Counted from the first letter of the stretch, positions 7,083-12,869 are shown. The stretch is DNA of 12,931 nucleotides from an uncultured Bulleidia sp. (GCA_934757945.1 CAKVLT010000055.1:1-12931), one strand, 5' to 3'. Made by a program: numbers and translations. Notes: a model not told the origin generated them from the letters alone.

Positions 7083-7991
7083 ATGAAGTGGGGAATTATA
7101 GGCGCAGGAAATATTGCTAAAAGATTTGCACAAAGTCAGAGTCATATAGAGAACAGCTGTATTTTTGCCATCAGTGCACGTAATCATGAGAAAAGAGAAA
7201 TATTTAAAGAAACTTATGGAGTACAACATGCATATTCTACTCCTTTAGAAGTATTAGAAGATACAGAAGTAGAAGCAGTGTATATAGCATTGCCTCATCA
7301 CCTGCATTATGAGTGGTGTAAAGAAGCTATTCTTCACCACAAAGCAGTATTTGTAGAAAAACCAGCCTGTTTACATACACAGGAAATAGAAGAATTACTT
7401 ACTTTAGCAAAACAGGAGAAAGTATTATTTATGGAAGGCATGAAGTCTTTACTTACTCCTGCCTACAGAGCCTTTAAAGAAAATAACTTAAACAACATAC
7501 ACTCTATAGAAGTACAGACAGGCTTTGTATTACCAGAAAAAGACAGAGGCTATACCACAAGTAAAGAATGTGGAGGATGTCTGTATGATATGGGAATCTA
7601 TGCATTAGGCTTATTAAGTGATTTATGTAAAGGAGATATGCATATAGATTCCCTGCATAGAGACCTGGAACATGATGTGGATTTCCATGATGATATCCAT
7701 GTGACCATAGGTAACTGTAAGGTACATATGCTTTGTTCTTTTAAAGAAAGGATTTCTAAAGCTACCATACATACAGATACACAATCTTATGTACTAGATC
7801 CCATACACAGACCATTAGTATGTAATGGTACAGAATACCCTTATGTAGTAGATGACTTCTATGGAGAGATAGAACACTTTATTCATCTCTATGACAATAA
7901 CATGACAGAAAGTCCAATAGTAACCTACACCAGTATGTACAATCATATCCACTGGATGGAAGAGATACATAATAAGATGAAGGAAGGGTGA
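7083..7991 (+). CDS. Gfo/Idh/MocA family NAD(P)-dependent oxidoreductase
   Basis: The protein has 302 residues. The N-terminal Rossmann loop is W-G-I-I-G-A-G-N-I-A (3-12). The family lysine lies in V-E-K-P (Lys93), and the substrate-side G-G-C-L-Y-D-M-G-I-Y motif is at 164-173, the form seen in the dihydrodiol dehydrogenase/xylose dehydrogenase branch. The expected reaction is oxidation or reduction of a sugar or related polyol with NAD(P). The substrate is not readable. The start is the ATG at 7083. The frame extends to a TTG at 7059 inside the preceding gene, but that TTG lacks its own ribosome site, while AAGGAG at 7064-7069 serves 7083 with a rather long 13-base gap. It is second in a two-gene unit behind UPF0303. 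Confidence 0.87.
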   Translation: MKWGIIGAGNIAKRFAQSQSHIENSCIFAISARNHEKREIFKETYGVQHAYSTPLEVLEDTEVEAVYIALPHHLHYEWCKEAILHHKAVFVEKPACLHTQEIEELLTLAKQEKVLFMEGMKSLLTPAYRAFKENNLNNIHSIEVQTGFVLPEKDRGYTTSKECGGCLYDMGIYALGLLSDLCKGDMHIDSLHRDLEHDVDFHDDIHVTIGNCKVHMLCSFKERISKATIHTDTQSYVLDPIHRPLVCNGTEYPYVVDDFYGEIEHFIHLYDNNMTESPIVTYTSMYNHIHWMEEIHNKMKEG

Positions 7992-8003
7992 AACCTTCTT
8001 TTT
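7980..8003 (+). terminator. Terminator overlapping the end of the oxidoreductase gene
   Basis: AAGGAAGG (7980-7987) pairs with CCTTCTTT (7994-8001), with one G:T pair, around a loop GTGAAA that contains the stop codon. Five T (7999-8003) follow the central stem. Confidence 0.7.
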
Positions 8004-8085
8004 AAAATGGATTGTTTGCAGGTGTAAACACAGATGGTAGATGAATATGTAGTTGAATGTTTATAGTTGTAAAAAACAGAGGTCA

Positions 8086-8120
8086 AAAGAAAAGAGCATT
8101 CTCAACAATAGAGAATGTTC
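8086..8120 (-). terminator. Terminator behind the inverted pilin cassette
   Basis: On the minus strand CATTCTC (8117-8111) and GAGAATG (8103-8097) pair around a 7-base loop, with a flanking GA/TC pair, and a T-rich tail TTTTCTTTT follows. It starts 17 bases past the stop codon at 8137, so the cassette keeps the native 3' end of a real pilin gene. Confidence 0.75.
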
Positions 8121-8136
8121 AAAAACACCTTGAAAT

Positions 8137-8463
8137 TTATTGTGCTTTAGCGATAGTTACTTCACCAGTCTCGACATTTCCAGTTACAGTCCATGTTGAA
8201 CCGTCAGTTACTGCTGCAACATCTTTCCCGGCAATGTCAATCGTAGTAGCATCTTTGGTTTTCCCAGATTGCCAATTTGGTTTTGTCTGAGTGGCTTTAA
8301 CAGTTGCTGTATATATTCCGCTTTTATATTGAATGTTATTTTGAGTATCTTCTGTCTGTGGATCTGTCAAAACATCAGTAGATACAGCTGCATAAGCAGC
8401 TCTAATGTTAGCCATATCTGTAGCTTCTCTAGCCTTTTCTAACTGACTAGAGAAAATTGGAAT
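8137..8463 (-). pseudogene. Inverted leaderless pilin body (candidate silent cassette 1)
   Basis: Reading from 8463 to the TAA at 8139-8137, the translation begins at I-P-I-F-S-S-Q-L-E-K-A-R-E-A-T and continues A-N-I-R-A-A-Y-A, matching the intact pilin at 9186-9629 from its residue 32 onward. After that the body of about 75 residues is different. The class III leader (K-K-G-F-T-L-A-E) and most of the N-terminal helix are absent. Upstream of the match the sequence changes to an unrelated AIPR-like gene fragment. The only possible start in frame is a TTG at 8490 with no ribosome site, so it should not be made as a pilin from here. The 3' end is intact with a terminator. It is either a donor cassette for recombination with the intact gene or a truncated paralogue. 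Confidence 0.75.
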
Positions 8464-8934
8464 TACGTTTGATACCTTTCTGTGGTGCAATGGTAAAGAA
8501 CATAAAATGTATTTTAGATTCTTCTCCTACTTCAGCATCTAAATCTAAAAACCTTTTTTCTACTTTCTGATTCACATTTTCATAATGACCACTTTTCATA
8601 TCTTTATAAAAAGAAGTCATCTTGGCAATAAAATTAAAGATGTCATCAAAAGTAATAGAGGTATAGTATTTGGATTGAGCAATCACCAGATCAGAAGTAT
8701 CACTGTTAGAATCTGTTAATAAAGCATCTACTCCCCCATCATACTGTCCATCTACTACTATATTTTCTATTGCAGTATCATCTAATACCAAAGCAGGATT
8801 TTTATAGTAAGTTGCTTTGACAGATAAAGAAGAAAAGACAAAATCATCACTCTTATCTTTCAGATAATGAGAAGATTCTTTAAGTGCATGAATTTTATTA
8901 TGAATGATATCGTATGTTTCTGAATATTAGGCAT
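8464..8934 (-). pseudogene. Broken 5' part of an AIPR-like (abortive infection/phage resistance) gene
   Basis: The minus-strand frame from about 8926 to 8464 encodes D-I-I-H-N-K-I near its start, then D-G-Q-Y-D-G-G-V-D-A-L-L-T and L-V-I-A-Q-S-K-Y-Y. That is the D-G-G-x-D-A/G ... Q-S-K arrangement of the N-terminal nuclease-like region of AIPR proteins. It breaks off at F-T-I-A-P-Q-K-G-I-K-R, where the pilin body begins, so the remaining several hundred residues are missing. The probable ATG at 8934 (M-P-N-I-Q, with AAAGGA 13 bases upstream) is one base out of frame with the main body, pointing to a 1-base loss near 8927. I judge it a remnant. The family call rests on short motifs only. Confidence 0.55.
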
Positions 8935-9124
8935 ATTTATGTACACGTCCTTTGTTTGTGATCTCTTATCACACACTAGATCCACCAAAAAGATTTCTCC
9001 TTGCTTTTATCCTTTAATGATGCTGTATGTAAATACATTCTGTCAAAACGAAATACTTTCAGTTATGTTTTCAAGAATAGGCATAAAACCTTCTGTTTAT
9101 GGTTATATTACAGTAATTATTCTT

Positions 9125-9152
9125 TTTACTTTTCCAAAGTAAACGGTATAAT
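9125..9152 (+). promoter_or_regulatory. Promoter of the intact pilin gene with an overlapping palindrome
   Basis: TTTACT (9125-9130), a 16-bp spacer and TATAAT (9147-9152) precede the pilin ATG by 33 bases. A perfect inverted repeat TTTACTTT-TCC-AAAGTAAA (9125-9143) covers the -35 and most of the spacer, the usual position for a repressor operator. The rest of the gap to the AIPR fragment (8935-9124) holds no gene, only a short inverted repeat TGTAT-GTAA-ATACA (9024-9037). Confidence 0.65.
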
Positions 9153-9185
9153 TAATCTTGTAATAACAAAAGGAGATTATGAACA

Positions 9186-9629
9186 ATGAAAAAAACATTA
9201 CATAACAAAAAGGGATTCACATTAGCTGAATTACTTATCGTCGTTGCAATCATTGCAGTATTAGTTGCAATTGCAATTCCAATTTTCACATCACAGTTAG
9301 AGAAGAGCCGTGATGCAGTAACGGTTGCAAATTTAAGAGCTGCTTATGCCGAAGCCGCATCAGAATACCTTACGTCTAATGGAGAGGCTGTTACAAATGG
9401 TGATGTAAGCGTTGCAGCACCTGAGACAGACGGGAGCGTTGTTGTCACAGTATCTAATGTTGCAATTAAGGGGACTGATTCAAAAGATTTAAGTGGGATT
9501 GATAAAGAGCTTCCATTCGATGTTTCTAAATGCTATAGCAAGCTTAATATTTCAGGTTCTACTAAAACTGCCACCGTTAAATTTACGTATGCAAAGGGCG
9601 CATCTAAGCCAACTTTCTCAATGGACTAA
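9186..9629 (+). CDS. Type IV-like prepilin, the intact pilin of the cassette locus
   Basis: The protein has 147 residues. The class III leader M-K-K-T-L-H-N-K-K-G ends at Gly10. Prepilin peptidase would cut before Phe11 of F-T-L-A-E, and Glu15 is the +5 glutamate needed for assembly. A hydrophobic helix follows (11-34, ending I-P-I-F), then a Q-L-E-K-S-R-D-A amphipathic helix, A-N-L-R-A-A-Y-A (49-56) and a beta-rich Ser/Thr/Val body with one Cys near residue 117. It should be an extracellular pilus or pseudopilus subunit. AAAAGGAG (9168-9175) is 10 bases before the ATG. An out-of-frame ATG at 9179 is too close to that site. No terminator separates its stop from cassette 2. No assembly genes are nearby. 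The body differs from both flanking cassettes although the N-terminal third matches them. Confidence 0.9.
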   Translation: MKKTLHNKKGFTLAELLIVVAIIAVLVAIAIPIFTSQLEKSRDAVTVANLRAAYAEAASEYLTSNGEAVTNGDVSVAAPETDGSVVVTVSNVAIKGTDSKDLSGIDKELPFDVSKCYSKLNISGSTKTATVKFTYAKGASKPTFSMD

Positions 9630-9952
9630 CTGGCGTTTTAGTCGCTATTAATATCTCAATCTTCGCATCTCAGATGGAGAAGAGGAGAGAAGCAACTGAT
9701 GCCGCTAATTTAAGAGCTGCTTATGCTCAGGTTTCTGCTGAATTACTTACAAATTCTGATCCAGTGGTAACTTCAAAAACCAGTGCCGCTGTAAAGATCA
9801 CAGGTAAGACTGCTGGATTCGAAGGCATTTCTGAAATTGCAGGCGTATCTACTACTACAGACACCACTTTACAAGCTGCAGTCTCTGGTCAGAGCATCAC
9901 TGTTACTGTTAATGAAAATAGTAAGGTGCCGACATTTGCTGTTTCAAAATAA
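9629..9952 (+). pseudogene. Direct leaderless pilin body (candidate silent cassette 2)
   Basis: It starts at the last base of the intact pilin's stop codon, one frame away, and reads T-G-V-L-V-A-I-N-I-S-I-F-A-S-Q-M-E-K-R-R-E-A-T, then A-N-L-R-A-A-Y-A-Q-V-S-A-E-L-L-T and a body of about 70 residues ending V-P-T-F-A-V-S-K. The homology to the intact gene begins inside the N-terminal helix, so leader, cleavage site and Glu5 are all lacking. Asn and Ser replace hydrophobic helix residues and the I-P-I-F proline is Ser. There is no ribosome site, and the first ATG (9674) lies past the helix. The DNA at 9707-9726 is identical over 20 bases to 9330-9349 in the intact gene. Tandem terminators follow. 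It is a donor cassette or a decayed tandem copy. Confidence 0.78.
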
Positions 9953-9974
9953 ATTATACGTAAATAATATGTGT

Positions 9975-10033
9975 CCATCCTCCACGCGAGGATGGGTTTT
10001 CGTGTTAGGGTTGCCAGAGATGGCGGCCTTTTT
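9975..10033 (+). terminator. Tandem terminators closing the pilin cassette locus
   Basis: The first hairpin is CCATCCTC (9975-9982) with GAGGATGG (9988-9995), loop CACGC, tail GTTTT. The second is GGTTGCC (10009-10015) with GGCGGCC (10022-10028), including two G:T pairs, loop AGAGAT, followed by TTTTT (10029-10033). The change to more GC-rich sequence begins just after. Confidence 0.8.
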
Positions 10034-10100
10034 GTGTACAATATTTAACTCGACCGACATACTCGTGGATAAGAAGAATGCGGAGGCGGCGATGCATATC

Positions 10101-10153
10101 GTGCGAATGATGATGTGAAGACGTAGGCATTGTCCGGCGGGAAGTAAGCGGCT
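10101..10153. repeat. Repeat copy A in the gap before the NERD gene
   Basis: Positions 10108-10132 match 11499-11523 at 24 of 25 bases (core TGATGATGTGAAGACG, then AGGCATTG), and weaker similarity including GCGGGA and GCGGC continues to about 10153. The gap 10034-10296 holds no gene I can support. It has a short open stretch ending in TGA at 10116-10118 with no recognisable product. The repeat is its only notable content. Confidence 0.7.
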
Positions 10154-10296
10154 TCGATGGCGGTTACTGGCATTTAGCTATATTCATGAATGATATTTCA
10201 GCAATTACGCGCATTGATTGTGGGTATGCGGACGCGTAAAATTATTCTCGGTGATTGCCGCAATGTATTGGGGACTGCCTATCAGGAAATCGGGGT

Positions 10297-11052
10297 ATGA
10301 GTATGGAGATATTACTTCAGAATAAGTGGATTTGGGTGTGTATCACACTGTTGCTTCTTGAGGAGGTGCTTCGGCGTCTGACGCCGAAGATCAAGGGTGC
10401 ATCCGGTGAGGTGATGGTCAGCTGGGTGCTGTCGCATCTGCCGAAGGAGCAGTATACGGTGATTCATAATGTGATGTTGCAGACGGAGCGAGGGACTTCG
10501 CAGGTGGATCATGTCGTGGTATCGGTATATGGCATTTTCGTAATCGAGGTGAAGAATTATACGGGCTGGATTTCGGGAACGGAAAACAGCAGTCAATGGA
10601 CGCAGACGATATATAAGACGAAGAATCGGTTCATGAATCCGATTCATCAGAACTATGGGCATGTGAAGGCCATCGAAGCGCTACTTCAGGATCCGGGGAT
10701 TCCGATTTATCCGATCGTGACATTTCCGGGAGATGTGAAGCTGAAGGTGAGCGTACAGAAAGCAAAGGTTGTGAAATATGGATATCTGAATGATACAATC
10801 AAGGAGCTGTCGATTGAAAAGGCGATGGATGAAGCGAGAGTGTGCGAGATCATGACGATGCTTCAGGACGGAAACATTGACAGTGCGGAAAATCGGAAGG
10901 CGCATGTGGAAGCGATTCATGCGAAACAGAACGCTATCAAGGCCGGCGTGTGCCCGCGATGTGGTGGACAGCTGGTCGAGCGGAACGGCAGGTATGGAAA
11001 GTTTATGGAATGCAGCAACTACCCGAAGTGCAGATACGTGCAGAAGATGTGA
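10297..11052 (+). CDS. Membrane-anchored NERD nuclease-like protein with topoisomerase-type zinc ribbon
   Basis: From the ATG at 10297 the protein has 251 residues. An N-terminal membrane helix (about 10-24, W-V-C-I-T-L-L-L-L) is followed by a NERD domain: G-E at 37-38, Q-V-D-H (Asp71) and E-V-K (Glu84, Lys86) make a complete PD-(D/E)XK-like site. The C-terminus carries a four-Cys zinc ribbon (Cys219, 222, 239, 245; C-P-R-C-G-G ... C-S-N-Y-P-K-C) of the topoisomerase I C-terminal type. The family is predicted to process DNA or RNA, but roles are mostly untested. AGGA is 9 bases upstream. ATG 10303 (GGGG 7 bases upstream) is an equal alternative, and the frame extends to TTG 10255. Codon use is rich in GCG, CCG, CTG and CGG, unlike the metabolic genes to the left, which suggests transfer. 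Confidence 0.85.
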   Translation: MSMEILLQNKWIWVCITLLLLEEVLRRLTPKIKGASGEVMVSWVLSHLPKEQYTVIHNVMLQTERGTSQVDHVVVSVYGIFVIEVKNYTGWISGTENSSQWTQTIYKTKNRFMNPIHQNYGHVKAIEALLQDPGIPIYPIVTFPGDVKLKVSVQKAKVVKYGYLNDTIKELSIEKAMDEARVCEIMTMLQDGNIDSAENRKAHVEAIHAKQNAIKAGVCPRCGGQLVERNGRYGKFMECSNYPKCRYVQKM

Positions 11053-11067
11053 TGCGGAATACAACAT

Positions 11068-11355
11068 TTGGACACGCCCTGGAAGAAAAGTCAGATAAAG
11101 GAAGTATATAATGAAGCATCAGATGCTCAGAAGGGAGAGATGCGAAATATGTGTGAGATTCTGGATAAGATTGAGAACAGAGGAATAGAAAAAGGAAGGG
11201 CGGAAGGAATAGTTGAAGGAAATACAGAAGGAAAGAATCGGATGGCAGACCTTGTGAAAATCCTGCTTACCGAGAATCGCATCGAGGATGCGAAGCGTGC
11301 GGCAGAGGATCTGGCATATTGCGATGAGCTGATGAAGCAGTATGGGATTGGCTGA
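11068..11355 (+). pseudogene. 3' fragment of an Rpn-family (PDDEXK transposase-like) gene
   Basis: The frame continues directly after the NERD stop with no intervening start or ribosome site. The recognisable part starts at Y-N-E-A-S-D-A-Q-K-G-E-M (about 11104) and runs through E-K-G-R-A-E-G-I-V-E-G-N-T-E-G-K, then a tail A-D-L-V-K-I-L-L-T-E-N-R-I-E-D-A-K-R-A and D-E-L-M-K-Q-Y-G-I-G. This matches the C-terminal Glu/Gly/Lys tail and end helix of Rpn-type nucleases; the whole catalytic half is missing. An internal ATG at 11149 with GGGAG upstream could yield a peptide of about 68 residues, but I see no reason to expect it. Composition matches the GC-rich segment, so it is a different gene from the fragment at 1-273. 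Confidence 0.6.
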
Positions 11356-11417
11356 GAGAGACTGATTCGTGATAGGACGGATTCCCTTATATGATCAAAT
11401 ATGACATAGAATAAAAC

Positions 11418-11461
11418 TAAGCGACGAGAATGGATTCGCAGTGAATCAGTCTCGTCGCTTA
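11418..11461. terminator. Large two-tier hairpin between convergent units
   Basis: A perfect 12-bp outer stem (11418-11429 with 11450-11461, core AGCGACGAG) is followed by a small internal loop and a 5-bp inner stem GATTC/GAATC (11433-11437, 11443-11447). T-rich bases follow on both strands (minus: GTTTTATT). It lies between the Rpn fragment and the convergent pilin gene and could serve as a bidirectional terminator. Confidence 0.6.
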
Positions 11462-11493
11462 TGCTTTATCTACAAGAAGTTTTTGCTGTGTGG

Positions 11494-11545
11494 ATGCGTG
11501 ATGATGTGAAGACGGAGGCATTGGCGACGGGAGAGTGCGGCTAGC
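11494..11545. repeat. Repeat copy B at the 3' end of the second pilin gene
   Basis: Second copy of the repeat at 10101-10153, in the same orientation, 1391 bp away. The best part is 11499-11523 (24 of 25). It touches the stop codon of the pilin gene at 11541, so it may be a 3' flank once shared by related genes. Confidence 0.7.
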
Positions 11546-11984
11546 CGAACTGTCTGGAGTTGTCGCCTTGGATTTTTCCGTTCTGGTCGAGGTACGGAGC
11601 GGTCTGGATAGGTTTAGCGTCATTTAAGGAAACGTACACATAGATGCAGTCGCACTGTTTGTGCTGTTTGGCCTGGTCACAAACGGTTTTGGCCATGTTA
11701 TTGACTTGAGCGGATGTTTGGTTGGTAATCGGTTCCAGCCTGCCATCTGTATATTTGAAGTAAGCCATTTGGGTGCCGTTAATACTTGAGACATATCCAG
11801 TTTTGTCATCATAAAATGCGGTGAGTGCCATGGATTTTGCGGCACGGATATTCGCCTTATTTACAGCGTCGACGGCTTTACTGCGCTGTGCTGTGAAAAT
11901 CGGCACTGAGACCGCGACGAGTACACCGATGATGGCGACTACAATCAGAAGCTCTGCGAGCGTGAAGCCTTTCTTTCGGTTCAT
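11541..11984 (-). CDS. Second type IV-like prepilin
   Basis: The protein has 147 residues. The short leader M-N-R-K-K-G gives cleavage before Phe7 in F-T-L-A-E-L-L-I-V-V-A-I-I, with Glu11 at +5. The hydrophobic helix ends V-P-I-F, followed by A-Q-R-S-K-A-V-D-A-V and A-N-I-R-A-A-K-S. The body carries three Cys in two clusters (V-C-D-Q-A-K; K-Q-C-D-C-I), so a disulfide may stabilise the C-terminal domain. TCCTTT on the plus strand (AAAGGA on the minus strand) is 8 bases before the ATG at 11984. A longer frame to 12008 lacks a ribosome site. The leader and helix protein sequence resembles the pilin at 9186, but the DNA is far more GC-rich and shares no long identity, so it came from a different source. 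It is probably a subunit of the same class of surface filament. Confidence 0.87.
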   Translation of the reverse strand: MNRKKGFTLAELLIVVAIIGVLVAVSVPIFTAQRSKAVDAVNKANIRAAKSMALTAFYDDKTGYVSSINGTQMAYFKYTDGRLEPITNQTSAQVNNMAKTVCDQAKQHKQCDCIYVYVSLNDAKPIQTAPYLDQNGKIQGDNSRQFG

Positions 11985-12030
11985 ATTTCTATTCCTTTCA
12001 TAGGGCATGCAACGTGATGTGAGGCTCGTA

Positions 12031-12047
12031 ATATGCGAAACGCATAT
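12031..12047. promoter_or_regulatory. Inverted repeat in the leader of the second pilin
   Basis: ATATGCG-AAA-CGCATAT is a perfect 7-base inverted repeat lying between the promoter and the start codon, next to two CATATG motifs (12043-12048 and 12055-12060). It could be an operator or a 5' leader hairpin. Confidence 0.45.
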
Positions 12048-12064
12048 GCATGTTCATATGAGGT

Positions 12065-12094
12065 ATGGTAGCACAAAATTCAGGAAGTGGACAA
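12065..12094 (-). promoter_or_regulatory. Probable promoter of the second pilin
   Basis: On the minus strand TTGTCC (12094-12089), an 18-bp spacer and TACCAT with a TG-C extension (12070-12065) stand about 80 bases before the ATG, which would leave a leader of roughly 75 bases. Confidence 0.4.
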
Positions 12095-12126
12095 TAATAT
12101 AAGATAAAAAAAGATATTCAAAAGAT

Positions 12127-12145
12127 GGTGGGGGGCAGGCCCGGG
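12127..12145 (+). other. G-rich tract at the edge of the GC-rich segment
   Basis: The tract contains G-runs of 2, 6, 2 and 3 within 19 bases, then turns back to AT-rich sequence. It is upstream of the second pilin promoter and before the leaderless frame at 12186. It is not a canonical four-run G-quadruplex. Confidence 0.3.
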
Positions 12146-12185
12146 AAGAAAAAGGTTTGCGATGCTTAGAATACGGTTTTGAGAT

Positions 12186-12869
12186 ATGATTATAGGCAGA
12201 AGCAGAGGACGCGATCAGAGAGGGCTTCGTAAACTGATGGAAGCGAATGATTTTGCAAAGCTCGCACTGCTGCAAGATGCTGCAAATACTGATTCTACAG
12301 GTCAGGCTATTCTTCATTATGAGGGTGGTACTGGTAATACCACTGGTGGCAGTACAGGTGGGGAATCTTCAGGAGAAGAATCTGGTACTACTGGTGGAAA
12401 TACAACAGGTGGTTCTGGTAACACAGGAGGAACAGGTACTGGTACAAATACAGGATCTAGTACTTCAGCGACCTTTCCTGAATTTACTATACATCATGTG
12501 ATTCCAATTGCTGTGGATTCAAGTACTGGTGTTACTGTTACACAAGGGAATGTATGTAGTTATAATGGCAGATATTATGTATGTATTGCAAATTATAATG
12601 CATCTGCAGGATTGAAAAGCTATGAAAATGTCATTCCAGATGGTAACAAGTGACCATATCTTGAACTGGTAAGTAGTGCGACTGTGTTAACCAATACTGA
12701 TTTTAAATATGAGAATAGTACAGCTCCTTATTTCCAGAATGGTTCAGGAATTCCAGTAGGGACTATTCATAAAACTTCAGATGGAAAAGTATATATTCTA
12801 AATGCTGTTTATGGTAAAGAAAACTGGTGTGACTTGCCAAGTTCTAACAGTAACGTAACCGCTACATAA
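12186..12869 (+). pseudogene. Leaderless surface-protein/pilin-like tail with Gly/Thr linker and two related modules, one in-frame stop
   Basis: One frame runs from 12186 to TAA at 12867-12869 but is split by TGA at 12651-12653. It begins with M-E-A-N-D-F-A-K-L-A-L-L-Q-D-A-A (18-33) and A-I-L-H-Y-E (41-46), which resembles the helix-plus-first-strand region of pilin bodies. A Gly/Thr/Ser/Asn linker follows (47-95), then two related modules with G-V/I-x-V ... Y/D-G-R/K-x-Y patterns. Module 1 has Y-N-G-R-Y-Y-V-C-I-A-N-Y, and module 2 has S-D-G-K-V-Y-I-L-N-A-V-Y and ends N-W-C-D-L-P. The TGA falls where module 2 has Trp (N-K-stop-P-Y-L-E-L), so a TGG-to-TGA mutation is likely. The modules resemble small CBM5/12-type sugar-binding repeats. 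No ribosome site precedes 12186, and a second frame there reads A-E-A-E-D-A-I-R-E-G-F-V, hinting at a frameshift. I rate it an unexpressed cassette or remnant. Confidence 0.55.
12324..12470 (+). repeat. GGT/ACA-rich degenerate repeat encoding the Gly/Thr/Ser linker
   Basis: Repeated GGTGGN, ACTACTGGT and ACAGGTGG-like units encode G-G-S-T-G-G and T-G-T-G-T-N-T-G stretches. Such low-complexity coding DNA is prone to length change by slippage or recombination and makes a flexible spacer between an anchor part and the modules. Confidence 0.7.

Noticed and set aside
8057..8290. Plus-strand open frame over the inverted cassette
   Set aside because: It is the antisense of the pilin body, with no ribosome site and no recognisable product.
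8137..9952. Diversity-generating retroelement as the source of pilin variation
   Set aside because: No reverse transcriptase gene is present and the differences between copies are not limited to adenine positions.
9674..9952. Independent small protein starting at the ATG inside cassette 2
   Set aside because: The ATG falls within the conserved pilin helix with no ribosome site; homology clearly extends upstream to 9629.
10312..11067. Minus-strand open frames opposite the NERD gene
   Set aside because: They are shadows caused by the GC-rich codon use of the NERD gene; the Arg/His/Leu-rich products have no domain.
12651..12653. TGA read as tryptophan or selenocysteine
   Set aside because: Other genes here use TGA as a true stop (for example 7989-7991 and 11050-11052), and no selenocysteine insertion hairpin is evident. 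A point mutation in an unexpressed copy is simpler.
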